From positions 16,182,085-16,246,084 of the forward strand of contig NC_064043.1 in the NCBI RefSeq assembly GCF_932526225.1: a stretch of DNA of 64,000 nucleotides, given 5' to 3'. Below, piece by piece: positions 1 through 9,400 of this stretch. Below the pieces are notes generated by a model. It saw only the letters and a list, made by a program, of their open reading frames with translations, searched no databases and was not told where the DNA came from. A program made the position numbers and the translations under genes. The stretch comes from Nematostella vectensis (taxonomy: Eukaryota; Cnidaria; Anthozoa; Actiniaria; Edwardsiidae). Within the stretch, counting starts at the first letter, position 1, and every line of letters starts with the position of its first letter.

Positions 1-231
1 GTCAAGCAAGCCAAAAAAAAATATGGCATGTAGTCGTGGGTGGGGGTCTCCTTAGTTTACATGGCTGTTGTCACGCATTACAACGCCACAGCGAAAGAAC
101 GATCTATCCATCACATTTATCTCTTTGAGATCCTTTGTTTATATTGCCAGTTTGTTGGGAGAACGTGGCATCTCATCAACTAGTGAACACACTGCATCTT
201 GAGGACTAGTGGTTAATCAAAGTCAAGCACT

Positions 232-483
232 TCAATTTCCCATACAGTCGCCAACAATTCTTGTGACTGTACCCCAGCAGGCAAGGTCACCCCAGGTGGT
301 GTACTGTATATTGGGGAACAAGGAGAATGGGCGGCCCCTGAACCCTGTCGGTTGTTCATAGAGTATTTCTTGGGCTGGGAAGTTCTTACCCTTGGTAAGT
401 AGCTTTTCCCCTATCATTAACACATAATCTAAACATCCTATCTCAAAGATCCCAGGTACATTCGGAAAGCTAAAATCTTCAGG
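232..483 (-). other. Conserved 83-codon open stretch, unrecognised (reference copy, unit 1)
   Basis: Reading the minus strand from 483 down to a TGA at 232-234 gives 83 codons with no stop, from PEDFSFP through GIFEIGCLDYV and GEKLLTKG to GDCMGN. It has mixed, protein-like composition, unlike the low-complexity frames around it. I recognise no family. It has no ATG at the open end. It is bounded upstream by an in-frame TAG that follows TTTATTATTTT, which resembles a 3' splice acceptor. It recurs in every unit; the 652-bp segments hold only the upstream part, cut at the junction. Changes between copies fall at amino-acid-changing sites (for example FRGRPFS against FIGHPFP), so purifying selection is not evident. 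It is more likely an exon relic or chance frame than a working gene. Confidence 0.3.
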
Positions 484-535
484 CTAAAAATAATAAACAT
501 AGGCTGAGCAAATACTCCAGTCCAAACCCAGTGAG

Positions 536-546
536 AAAAAAAAAAA
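536..546 (+). repeat. Variable poly-A tract (reference copy)
   Basis: Eleven A residues in unit 1. Elsewhere the run is about 7 to 12, and it is interrupted by C (GAGACAAAAAAG) in parts of units 14, 17 and 24. It is a main source of 1-5 bp differences in unit length. Confidence 0.9.
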
Positions 547-608
547 GAGAACAAATCACTCGTTTGATTGCTTTGTTCACTGCAGTACCAGACCAGACAT
601 AATTTACA

Positions 609-640
609 GATGAAGATGAAGAATGAAGATGAAGAAATGA
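609..640 (+). repeat. GATGAA-type purine-rich microsatellite (reference copy)
   Basis: Four imperfect 6-7-bp repeats of GATGAA/GAATGAA ending in GAAATGA. Purine-rich on the plus strand except for T. Repeat number is constant across units, unlike the neighbouring A and T runs. Only point variants occur, such as GAAGGTGAAG in units 4, 6, 13, 22 and 28. Confidence 0.85.
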
Positions 641-715
641 TTTTTATCATTGTAACTTAATAGATTATTTATTTTTTCTATTATAATTATCGATGAGAGA
701 TATGCTTTAAGAAGA

Positions 716-721
716 AATAAA
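716..721 (+). promoter_or_regulatory. AATAAA motif upstream of the TATA-like site
   Basis: AATAAA lies 22 bp before the TATA-like element in unit 1 and recurs in every module. It could be a polyadenylation signal for transcripts coming from upstream, but AT-rich sequence makes a chance match likely and no GT-rich downstream element is evident. Confidence 0.2.
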
Positions 722-743
722 AGCTCGGCAAATATAAGTTTTG

Positions 744-751
744 TATCAATA
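744..751 (+). promoter_or_regulatory. Degenerate TATA-like element TATCAATA (reference copy)
   Basis: TATCAATAGGGCACC replaces the exact TATAAATAGGGCACC seen in V units. By layout 47 of 53 modules have this degenerate form. It lies 28 bp upstream of TTGTACAGGC and 39 bp upstream of the hairpin. The surroundings are strongly conserved, so the A-to-C change looks like one inherited mutation. Confidence 0.45.
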
Positions 752-782
752 GGGCACCCTTTTAAGGCCTATTGTACAGGCT

Positions 783-805
783 TGGCATCTTGACGCGCGA
801 TGCCA
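783..805 (+). other. Conserved hairpin downstream of the TATA-like site (reference copy)
   Basis: TGGCATC pairs with GATGCCA (7 bp) around a 9-base loop TTGACGCGC. It is a GC-rich island with clustered CG dinucleotides in AT-rich surroundings. It is present in all 53 modules. Changes were seen only in V units: GATTCCA in the second V module (breaks one pair) and a loop change in unit 25. Its position just after the expected start site would put it near the 5' end of any transcript. Function unknown. Confidence 0.5.
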
Positions 806-868
806 CAAATATAATTGAGTTAACTAGTATGCAAGTAAACTTTTGCCCTTGTGTGATTAGCGATTTTC

Positions 869-1160
869 AGATGAAGAAACATTATAGCTATAAGATAAAA
901 AAAGAAAGAATGATAACAACAGTAGCATCCTTCCAAGCAGTTAAGGCAGAGCAATTCACCATTCGCAGATTTTCATTTTTTTATATCTTCTCTCAATCAA
1001 TTGATTGCTTTGTTTAGAGCAGAAAAAGACGAGACATAATTTACAAAGGACCACCCATTTATTCTCTTATCTGATTCACAAGACACGAGAAGATCAGATG
1101 AAAAAAAGATTATATCACTATAAAACTAAAACAGAACGAATGATAACAACAGTAACATCT
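869..1160 (+). repeat. Internal diverged duplication of the CAGATGAA block (reference copy)
   Basis: CAGATGAAGAAACATTATAG, followed by an A-rich tract and GAATGATAACAACAGTAGCATC, recurs as CAGATGAAAAAAAGATTATA, then GAATGATAACAACAGTAACATC, about 225 bp later. With the TTGATTGC recurrence at 564 and 1001 this shows that the monomer grew by duplication of a shorter unit. Confidence 0.75.
994..1007. other. 14-bp perfect palindrome (reference copy)
   Basis: CAATCAATTGATTG reads the same on both strands. It occurs in the terminal module of S, M and L units. V modules have TCAATCGTTTGATTG instead, which is not a perfect palindrome. It sits at the start of the second copy of the TTGATTGC block and may be fortuitous. 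Confidence 0.5.
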
Positions 1161-1213
1161 TCTTCGTGGCGTGTGCTACCTTATAGGAAACAGAGAAGTC
1201 CCAAGTATCTGAG
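1161..1213 (+). repeat. 54-bp motif, copy A (reference unit)
   Basis: TCTTCGTGGCGTGTGCTACC, then TTATAGGAAACAGAGAAG and CCCAAGTATCTGAGA. First of three diverged copies in the 3' third of every unit. It is separated from copy B by about 228 bp that includes a C-rich stretch (AGTCCTACCCCTGAAAC). Confidence 0.9.
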
Positions 1214-1388
1214 AAACCATCTGCGATGTTAGTTGAAAATGAAGAACAAGGACAGAAACGAAGTTAAAGAAAAACTTAAAAACATTTGAAAATCTTTTTG
1301 AATCTCAATTAGAAATATTTAAAGAATCAGACCGTGCGCACATAGGACCCAGTCCTACCCCTGAAACTGATTTTTCAACTCACTTGCT

Positions 1389-1442
1389 TCTTCGTGGCGT
1401 GTGCTACCTAATAGCAAACAGAGAAGTCCCAAGTATCTGAGA
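1389..1442 (+). repeat. 54-bp motif, copy B (reference unit)
   Basis: Same motif with CTAATAGCAAACAGAGAAG. In units 5, 7, 10 and 23 it reads AGCAAAAAGAGAAGTCTC. Copy C starts 78 bp later. Confidence 0.9.
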
Positions 1443-1466
1443 CTGATTTCTCGACTCTCACTTGAC

Positions 1467-1517
1467 TCTTCGTGGCGTGTCCTACTTTATAGCAAACAGA
1501 GAAGTCCAAAATATCAA
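1467..1517 (+). repeat. 54-bp motif, copy C (reference unit)
   Basis: Most diverged copy: GTGTCCTACTTTATAGC and GTCCAAAATATCAA. It runs straight into the 8-bp-stem hairpin of the 3' segment. Gamma-type units have ACAGGGAAG here. Confidence 0.85.
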
Positions 1518-1535
1518 GCGGTACTAGACCGCTTG
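1515..1535 (+). other. 8-bp-stem hairpin (reference copy)
   Basis: CAAGCGGT pairs perfectly with ACCGCTTG around the loop ACTAG. It lies 195 bp before the next unit start in every unit I checked and I saw no change in it. It could be the first stem of a structured RNA or a factor-binding palindrome. Confidence 0.55.
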
Positions 1536-1585
1536 TTGACGTTTCTGGTCGGGACTGGATACTCCCCCGGTTAAGGCTAAGCAGG

Positions 1586-1598
1586 ACAATCAGATTGT
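1586..1598 (+). other. 5-bp-stem hairpin before the Sm-like site (reference copy)
   Basis: ACAAT pairs with ATTGT around CAG, ending 8 bases before AATTTTTTGA. A short hairpin before an Sm site is a feature of many Sm-class snRNAs and spliced-leader RNAs. This one is short and could be fortuitous. Confidence 0.35.
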
Positions 1599-1606
1599 GA
1601 TGCCGA

Positions 1607-1616
1607 AATTTTTTGA
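1607..1616 (+). other. Sm-site-like motif AATTTTTTGA (reference copy)
   Basis: Matches the Sm-ring binding consensus RAUUUUUGR. It is found 103 bases before the start of the next unit, in single-stranded-looking sequence. It is followed by CCCGAGGGACC and then a possible ATGCC/GGCAT stem with a 15-base loop (about 1630-1654). Flanks vary slightly (GACCCGATGG before type III units, GACCTGAGG in unit 24, GGACAACATG in unit 3) but the T-run length is constant, unlike other T-runs in the array. It is not a recognisable U1, U2, U4, U5 or U12 RNA. Confidence 0.35.
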
Positions 1617-1709
1617 CCCGAGGGACCACATGCCTGCAAACTCTTTTATGGCATCCAAGGCAGAGCACCAAATAATACTAGATGGGTGGCCAGTCTTCAG
1701 CAATACCCA

Positions 1710-4073
1710 GTCAAGCAAGCCAAAAAAAGAAAATATTGCATGTAGTCGTGGGTGGGGGTCTCCTTAGTTTACATGGCTGTTGTCACGCATTACAACGCCC
1801 CAGCGAAAGAACGATCTATCCATCAAGTTTATCTCTTTGAGATCCTTTGTTTATATTGCCAGTTTGTTGGGAGAACGTGGCATCTCGTCAACTAGTGTAC
1901 ACACTGCATCTTGAGGACTAGTGGTTAATCAAAGTCAAGCACTTCAATTTCCCATACAGTCGCCAACAATTCTTGTGACTGTACCCCAGCAGGCAAGGTC
2001 ACCCCAGGTGGTGTACTGTATATTGGGGAACAAAGGGAATGGGTGGCCAATGAACCCTGTCGGTTGTTCATAGAGTATTTCTTGGGCTGGGAAGTTCTTA
2101 CCCTTGGTAAGTAGCTTTTCCCCTATCATTAACACATAATCTAAACATCCTATCTCAAAGATCCCAGGTACATTCGGAAAGCTAAAATCTTCAGGCTAAA
2201 AATAACAAACATAGGCTGAGCAAATACTCCAGTCCAAACCCAGTGAGAAAAAAAAAGAGAACAAATCACTCGTTTGATTGCTTTGTTTACTGCAGTACCA
2301 GACCAGACATAATTTACAGATGAAGATGAAGAATGAAGATGAAGAAATGATTTTTATCATTGTAACTTAATAGATTATTTTTTTTTTCTATTATAATTAT
2401 CGATGAGAGATATGCTTTAAGAAGAAATAAAAGCTCCGCAAATATAAGTTTTGTATCAATAGGGCACCCTTTTAAGGCCTATTGTACAGGCTTGGCATCT
2501 TGACGCGCGATGCCACAAATATAATTGAGTTAACTAGTATGCAAGTAAACTTTTCCCCTTGTGTGATTAGCGATTTTCAGATGAAGAAACATTATAACTA
2601 TAACATTAAAAAAGAAAGAATTATAACAGTAGCATCCTTCCAAGCAGTTAAGGCAGAGCAATTCACCATTCGCAGTTTTTCATTTTTTCATTTTTCGGCC
2701 CCTGAACCCTGTCGGTTGTTCATAGAGTATTTCTTGGGCTGGGAAGTTCTTACCCTTGGTAAGTAGCTTTTCCCCTATCATTAACACATAATCTAAACAT
2801 CCTATCTCAAAGATCCCAGGTACATTCGGAAAGCTAAAATCTTCAGGCTAAAAATAATAAACATAGGCTGAGCAAATACTCCAGTCCAAACCCAGTGAGA
2901 AAAAAAAAAAGAGAACAAATCACTCGTTTGATTGCTTTGTTCACTGCAGTACCAGACCAGACATAATTTACAGATGAAGATGAAGAATGAAGATGAAGAA
3001 ATGATTTTTATCATTGTAACTTAATAGATTATTTATTTTTTCTATTATAATTATCGATGAGAGATATGCTTTAAGAAGAAATAAAAGCTCGGCAAATATA
3101 AGTTTTGTATCAATAGGGCACCCTTTTAAGGCCTATTGTACAGGCTTGGCATCTTGACGCGCGATGCCACAAATATAATTGAGTTAACTAGTATGCAAGT
3201 AAACTTTTGCCCTTGTGTGATTAGCGATTTTCAGATGAAGAAACATTATAGCTATAAGATAAAAAAAGAAAGAATGATAACAACAGTAGCATCCTTCCAA
3301 GCAGTTAAGGCAGAGCAATTCACCATTCGCAGATTTTCATTTTTTTATATCTTCTCTCAATCAATTGATTGCTTTGTTTAGAGCAGAAAAAGACGAGACA
3401 TAATTTACAAAGGACCACCCATTTATTCTCTTATCTGATTCACAAGACACGAGAAGATCAGATGAAAAAAAGATTATATCACTATAAAACTAAAACAGAA
3501 CGAATGATAACAACAGTAACATCTTCTTCGTGGCGTGTGCTACCTTATAGGAAACAGAGAAGTCCCAAGTATCTGAGAAACCATCTGCGATGTTAGTTGA
3601 AAATGAAGAACAAGGACAGAAACGAAGTTAAAGAAAAACTTAAAAACATTTGAAAATCTTTTTGAATCTCAATTAGAAATATTTAAAGAATCAGACCGTG
3701 CGCACATAGGACCCAGTCCCACCCCTGAAACTGATTTTTCAACTCACTTGCTTCTTCGTGGCGTGTGCTACCTAATAGCAAACAGAGAAGTCCCAAGTAT
3801 CTGAGACTGATTTCTCGACTCTCACTTGACTCTTCGTGGCGTGTCCTACTTTATAGCAAACAGAGAAGTCCAAAATATCAAGCGGTACTAGACCGCTTGT
3901 TGACGTTTCTGGTCGGGACTGGATACTCCCCCGGTTAAGGCTAAGCAGGACAATCAGATTGTGATGCCGAAATTTTTTGACCCGAGGGACCACATGCCTG
4001 CAAACTCTTTTATGGCATCCAAGGCAGAGCACCAAATAATACTAGATGGGTGGCCAGTCTTCAGCAATACCCA
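1710..4073 (+). repeat. Unit 2, class M
   Basis: 2364 bp, start type II, end type alpha. It holds one extra 652-bp segment, 2696-3347, joined at 2696. Hairpins start at 2493 and 3147. The inner module carries GAATTATAAC where most inner copies have GAATGATAAC. Confidence 0.95.
2696..3347 (+). repeat. 652-bp segmental repeat (representative, unit 2)
   Basis: This segment repeats 2044-2695: the distal half of the minus-strand open stretch, A-run, GATGAA tract, TATA-like site, hairpin and downstream A/T-rich block. It begins at a junction where a T-rich tract (TTTTTTCATTTTT) abuts CGGCCCCTGAACC. The same join occurs 22 times, once in each M unit and twice in each L unit, at 2696, 5061, 7424, 8078, 10439, 12798, 13452, 15813, 21592, 27368, 29731, 35984, 36636, 42889, 45254, 47617, 49978, 52340, 52992, 59243, 59895 and 62259. 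One ancestral junction later amplified is the simplest reading. Confidence 0.95.
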
Positions 4074-6437
4074 GTCAAGCAAGCCAAAAAAAGAAAATAT
4101 TGCATGTAGTCGTGGGTGGGGGTCTCCTTAGTTTACATGGCTGTTGTCACGCATTACAACGCCCCAGCGAAAGAACGATCTATCCATCAAGTTTATCTCT
4201 TTGAGATCCTTTGTTTATATTGCCAGTTTGTTGGGAGAACGTGGCATCTCGTCAACTAGTGTACACACTGCATCTTGAGGACTAGTGGTTAATCAAAGTC
4301 AAGCACTTCAATTTCCCATACAGTCGCCAACAATTCTTGTGACTGTACCCCAGCAGGCAAGGTCACCCCAGGTGGTGTACTGTATATTGGGGAACAAAGG
4401 GAATGGGTGGCCAATGAACCCTGTCGGTTGTTCATAGAGTATTTCTTGGGCTGGGAAGTTCTTACCCTTGGTAAGTAGCTTTTCCCCTATCATTAACACA
4501 TAATCTAAACATCCTATCTCAAAGATCCCAGGTACATTCGGAAAGCTAAAATCTTCAGGCTAAAAATAACAAACATAGGCTGAGCAAATACTCCAGTCCA
4601 AACCCAGTGAGAAAAAAAAAAGAGAACAAATCACTCGTTTGATTGCTTTGTTCACTGCAGTACCAGACCAGACATAATTTACAGATGAAGATGAAGAATG
4701 AAGATGAAGAAATGATTTTTATCATTGTAACTTAATAGATTATTTTTTTTTTCTATTATAATTATCGATGAGAGATATGCTTTAAGAAGAAATAAAAGCT
4801 CCGCAAATATAAGTTTTGTATCAATAGGGCACCCTTTTAAGGCCTATTGTACAGGCTTGGCATCTTGACGCGCGATGCCACAAATATAATTGAGTTAACT
4901 AGTATGCAAGTAAACTTTTCCCCTTGTGTGATTAGCGATTTTCAGATGAAGAAACATTATAACTATAACATTAAAAAAGAAAGAATTATAACAGTAGCAT
5001 CCTTCCAAGCAGTTAAGGCAGAGCAATTCACCATTCGCAGTTTTTCATTTTTTCATTTTTCGGCCCCTGAACCCTGTCGGTTGTTCATAGAGTATTTCTT
5101 GGGCTGGGAAGTTCTTACCCTTGGTAAGTAGCTTTTCCCCTATCATTAACACATAATCTAAACATCCTATCTCAAAGATCCCAGGTACCTTCGGAAAGCT
5201 AAAATCTTCAGGCTAAAAATAATAAACATAGGATGAGCAAATACTCCAGTCCAAACCCAGTGAGAAAAAAAAGAGAACAAATCAATCGTTTGATTGCTTT
5301 GTTCACTGCAGTACCAGACCAGACATAATTTACAGATGAAGATGAAGAATGAAGATGAAGAAATGATTTTTATCATTGTAACTTAATAGATTATTTATTT
5401 TTTTCTATTATAATTATCGATGAGAGATATGCTTTAAGAAGAAATAAAAGCTCGGCAAATATAAGTTTTGTATCAATAGGGCACCCTTTTAAGGCCTATT
5501 GTACAGGCTTGGCATCTTGACGCGCGATGCCACAAATATAATTGAGTTAACTAGTATGCAAGTAAACTTTTGCCCTTGTGTGATTAGCGATTTTCAGATG
5601 AAGAAACATTATAGCTATAAGATAAAAAAAGAAAGAATGATAACAACAGTAGCATCCTTCCAAGCAGTTAAGGCAGAGCAATTCACCATTCGCAGATTTT
5701 CATTTTTTTTATATCTTCTCTCAATCAATTGATTGCTTTGTTCAGAGCAGAAAAAGACGAGACATAATTTACGAAGGATCACCCATTTATTCTCTTATCT
5801 GATTCACAAGACACGAGAAGATCAGATGAAAAAAAGATTATATCACTATAAAACTAAAACAGAACGAATGATAACAACAGTAACATCTTCTTCGTGGCGT
5901 GTGCTACCTTATAGGAAACAGAGAAGTCCCAAGTATCTGAGAAACCATCTGCGATGTTAGTTGAAAATGAAGAACAAGGACAGAAACGAAGTTAAAGAAA
6001 AACTTAAAAACATTTGAAAATCTTTTTGAATCTCAATTAGAAATATTTAAAGAATCAGACCGTGCGCACATAGGACCCAGTCCCACCCCTGAAACTGATT
6101 TTTCAACTCACTTGCTTCTTCGTGGCGTGTGCTACCTAATAGCAAACAGAGAAGTCCCAAGTATCTGAGACTGATTTCTCGACTCTCACTTGCCTCTTCG
6201 TGGCGTGTCCTACTTTATAGCAAACAGAGAAGTCCAAAATATCAAGCGGTACTAGACCGCTTGTTGACGTTTCTGGTCGGGACTGGATACTCCCCCGGTT
6301 AAGGCTAAGCAGGACAATCAGATTGTGATGCCGAAATTTTTTGACCCGAGGGACAACATGCCTGCAAACTCTTTTATGGCATCCAAGGCAGAGCACCAAA
6401 TAATACTAGATGGGTGGCCAGTCTTCAGCAATACCCA
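4074..6437 (+). repeat. Unit 3, class M
   Basis: 2364 bp, start type II, end type beta. The 652-bp junction is at 5061 and hairpins start at 4858 and 5510. The first two-thirds closely matches unit 2, including the rare GAATTATAAC variant. The 3' third switches to the beta type, a mosaic pattern typical of gene conversion or unequal exchange. Confidence 0.95.
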
Positions 6438-9400
6438 GTCAAGCAAGCCAAAAAAAGAAAATATTGCATGTAGTCGTGGGTGGGGGTCTCCTTAGTTTAC
6501 ATGGCTGTTGTCACGCATTACAACGCCCCAGCGAAAGAACGATCTATCCATCAAGTTTATCTCTTTGAGATCCTTTGTTTATATTGCCAGTTTGTTGGGA
6601 GAACGTGGCATCTCGTCAACTAGTGTACACACTGCATCTTGAGGACTAGTGGTTAATCAAAGTCAAGCACTTCAATTTCCCATACAGTCGCCAACAATTC
6701 TTGTGACTGTACCCCAGCAGGCAAGGTCACCCCAGGTGGTGTACTGTATATTGGGGAACAAAGGGAATGGGTGGCCAATGAACCCTGTCGGTTGTTCATA
6801 GAGTATTTCTTGGGCTGGGAAGTTCTTACCCTTGGTAAGTAGCTTTTCCCCTATCATTAACACATAATCTAAACATCCTATCTCAAAGATCCCAGGTACA
6901 TTCGGAAAGCTAAAATCTTCAGGCTAAAAATAACAAACATAGGCTGAGCAAATACTCCAGTCCAAACCCAGTGAGAAAAAAAAAAGAGAACAAATCACTC
7001 GTTTGATTGCTTTGTTCACTGCAGTACCAGACCAGACATAATTTACAGATGAAGATGAAGAATGAAGATGAAGAAATGATTTTTATCATTGTAACTTAAT
7101 AGATTATTTTTTTTTCTATTATAATTATCGATGAGAGATATGCTTTAAGAAGAAATAAAAGCTCCGCAAATATAAGTTTTGTATCAATAGGGCACCCTTT
7201 TAAGGCCTATTGTACAGGCTTGGCATCTTGACGCGCGATGCCACAAATATAATTGAGTTAACTAGTATGCAAGTAAACTTTTCCCCTTGTGTGATTAGCG
7301 ATTTTCAGATGAAGAAACATTATAACTATAACATTAAAAAAGAAAGAATGATAACAGTAGCATCCTTCCAAGCAGTTAAGGCAGAGCAATTCACCATTCG
7401 CAGTTTTTCATTTTTTCATTTTTCGGCCCCTGAACCCTGTCGGTTGTTCATAGAGTATTTCTTGGGCTGGGAAGTTCTTACCCTTGGTAAGTAGCTTTTC
7501 CCCTATCATTAACACATAATCTAAACATCCTATCTCAAAGATCCCAGGTACATTCGGAAAGCTAAAATCTTCAGGCTAAAAATAACAAACATAGGCTGAG
7601 CAAATACTCCAGTCCAAACCCAGTGAGAAAAAAAAAAAGAGAACAAATCACTCGTTTGATTGCTTTGTTCACTGCAGTACCAGACCAGACATAATTTACA
7701 GATGAAGATGAAGAATGAAGATGAAGAAATGATTTTTATCATTGTAACTTAATAGATTATTTTTTTTTTCTATTATAATTATCGATGAGAGATATGCTTT
7801 AAGAAGAAATAAAAGCTCCGCAAATATAAGTTTTGTATCAATAGGGCACCCTTTTAAGGCCTATTGTACAGGCTTGGCATCTTGACGCGCGATGCCACAA
7901 ATATAATTGAGTTAACTAGTATGCAAGTAAACTTTTCCCCTTGTGTGATTAGCGATTTTCAGATGAAGAAACATTATAACTATAACATTAAAAAAGAAAG
8001 AATGATAACAGTAGCATCCTTCCAAGCAGTTAAGGCAGAGCAATTCACCATTCGCAGTTTTTCATTTTTTCATTTTTCGGCCCCTGAACCCTGTCGGTTG
8101 TTCATAGAGTATTTCTTGGGCTGGGAAGTTCTTACCCTTGGTAAGTAGCTTTTCCCCTATCATTAATACATAATCTAAACATCCTATCTCAAAGATCCCA
8201 GGTACCTTCGGAAAGCTAAAATCTTCAGGCTAAAAATAATAAACATAGGATGAACAAATACTCCAGTCCAAACCGAGTGAGAAAAAAAAGAGAACAAATC
8301 AATCGTTTGATTGCTTTGTTCACTGCAGTACCAGACCAGACATAATTTACAGATGAAGATGAAGAATGAAGGTGAAGAAATGATTTTTATCATTGTAACT
8401 TAATAGATTATTTATTTTTTTCTATTATAATTATCGATGAGAGATATGCTTTAAGAAGAAATAAAAGCTCCGCAAATATAAGTTTTGTATCAATAGGGCA
8501 CCCTTTTAAGGCCTATTGTACAGGCTTGGCATCTTGACGCGCGATGCCACAAATATAATTGAGTTAACTAGTATGCAAGTAAACTTTTGCCCTTGTGTGA
8601 TTAGCGATTTTCAGATGAAGAAACATTATAGCTATAAGATAAAAAAAGAAAGAATGATAACAACAGTAGCATCCTTCCAAGCAGTTAAGGCAGAGCAATT
8701 CACCATTCGCAGATTTTCATTTTTTTTATATCTTCTCTCAATCAATTGATTGCTTTGTTCAGAGCAGAAAAAGACGAGACATAATTTACGAAGGATCACC
8801 CATTTATTCTCTTATCTGATTCACAAGACACGAGAAGATCAGATGAAAAAAAGATTATATCACTATAAAACTAAAACAGAACGAATGATAACAACAGTAA
8901 CATCTTCTTCGTGGCGTGTGCTACCTTATAGGAAACAAAGAAGTCCCAAGTATCTGAGAAACCATCTGCGATGTTAGTTGAAAATGAAGAACAAGGACAG
9001 AAACGAAGTTAAAGAAAAACTTAAAAACATTTGAAAATCTTTTTGAATCTCAATTAGAAATATTTAAAGAATCAGACCGTGCGAACATAGGACCCAGTCC
9101 CACCCCTGAAACTGATTCTTCAACTCACTTGCTTCTTCGTGGCGTGTGCTACCTAATAGCAAACAGAGAAGTCCCAAGTATCTGAGACTGATTTCTCGAC
9201 TCTCACTTGCCTCTTCGTGGCGTGTCCTACTTTATAGCAAACAGGGAAGTCCAAAATATCAAGCGGTACTAGACCGCTTGTTGACGTTTCTGGTCGGGAC
9301 TGGATACTCCCCCGGTTAAGGCTAAGCAGGACAATCAGATTGTGATGCCGAAATTTTTTGACCCGAGGGACCACATGCCTGCAAACTCTTTTATGGCATC

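Larger units (their letters stand above)
1..1709 (+). repeat. Unit 1, class S (basic monomer)
   Basis: Basic 1709-bp monomer, start type Ia, end type alpha. It has one TATA-like/hairpin module (hairpin from 783). It reads GGGCGGCCCCTGAACC near 328, the same variant found at every 652-bp junction in the array. Sub-elements are annotated in this unit as the reference copy. Its true 5' boundary is unknown because the window starts here. Confidence 0.95.
1573..1721 (+). ncRNA. Possible 5S-rRNA-derived relic, interrupted
   Basis: AAGGCTAAGCAGG (1573-1585) resembles the internal box A of eukaryotic 5S rRNA genes (AAGCTAAGCAGG). TAATACTAGATGGGTGGCC (1673-1691) resembles box C (TAGTACTNGGATGGGTGACC), followed by CAATACCC like GGAATACC near the 5S 3' end. 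The two parts are about 85 bp apart, far more than in 5S rRNA, with hairpin and Sm-like sequence between them. The 3' end is followed by an A-run, not the T-run Pol III terminator. So it is not a working 5S gene. It could be a retroposed, inserted-into relic, or chance. It spans the unit boundary at 1710. Confidence 0.3.

Noticed and set aside
355-420. U1 snRNA or spliced-leader donor, because of CTTGGTAAGTAGC (plus) and CTACTTACC (minus)
   Set aside because: GTAAGT is a good 5' splice-site match, but no Sm site or conserved U1/SL sequence follows at the right distance on either strand.
438-650. Minus-strand frame of about 70 codons rich in S, F and I
   Set aside because: It is the translation of the GATGAA and poly-A tracts, and its frame changes with A-run length in different units.
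700-810. LTR of a retroelement, because AATAAA and a TATA box lie together
   Set aside because: The order is reversed for an LTR (AATAAA before TATA), and there are no TG/CA ends, primer-binding site or flanking target duplications.
1161-1213. U6 snRNA gene, because of CTTCG followed by ACAGAGAAG
   Set aside because: ACAGAGA matches the U6 box, but the 5' stem-loop, the flanking conserved bases and a terminal T-run do not match, and three diverged copies per unit fit simple duplication better.
772-1232. Plus-strand frames of 60-100 codons after the TATA-like site
   Set aside because: They start at TTG, are low-complexity and lysine-rich, lie in the A/T-rich blocks, and change length with homopolymer indels between copies.
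1550-1640. tRNA gene in the 3' segment (TGGTCGGG with GACCCGAGGGACCA)
   Set aside because: The arms pair only partly, no anticodon or T-arm fits, and the B-box consensus is absent.
1408-1671. Minus-strand frame of 79-87 codons across the 3' segment
   Set aside because: It overlaps the hairpins, Sm-like site and 54-bp motifs. Its repeated SDTWDFSVCY part is just the 54-bp motif read backwards. No start context or family seen.
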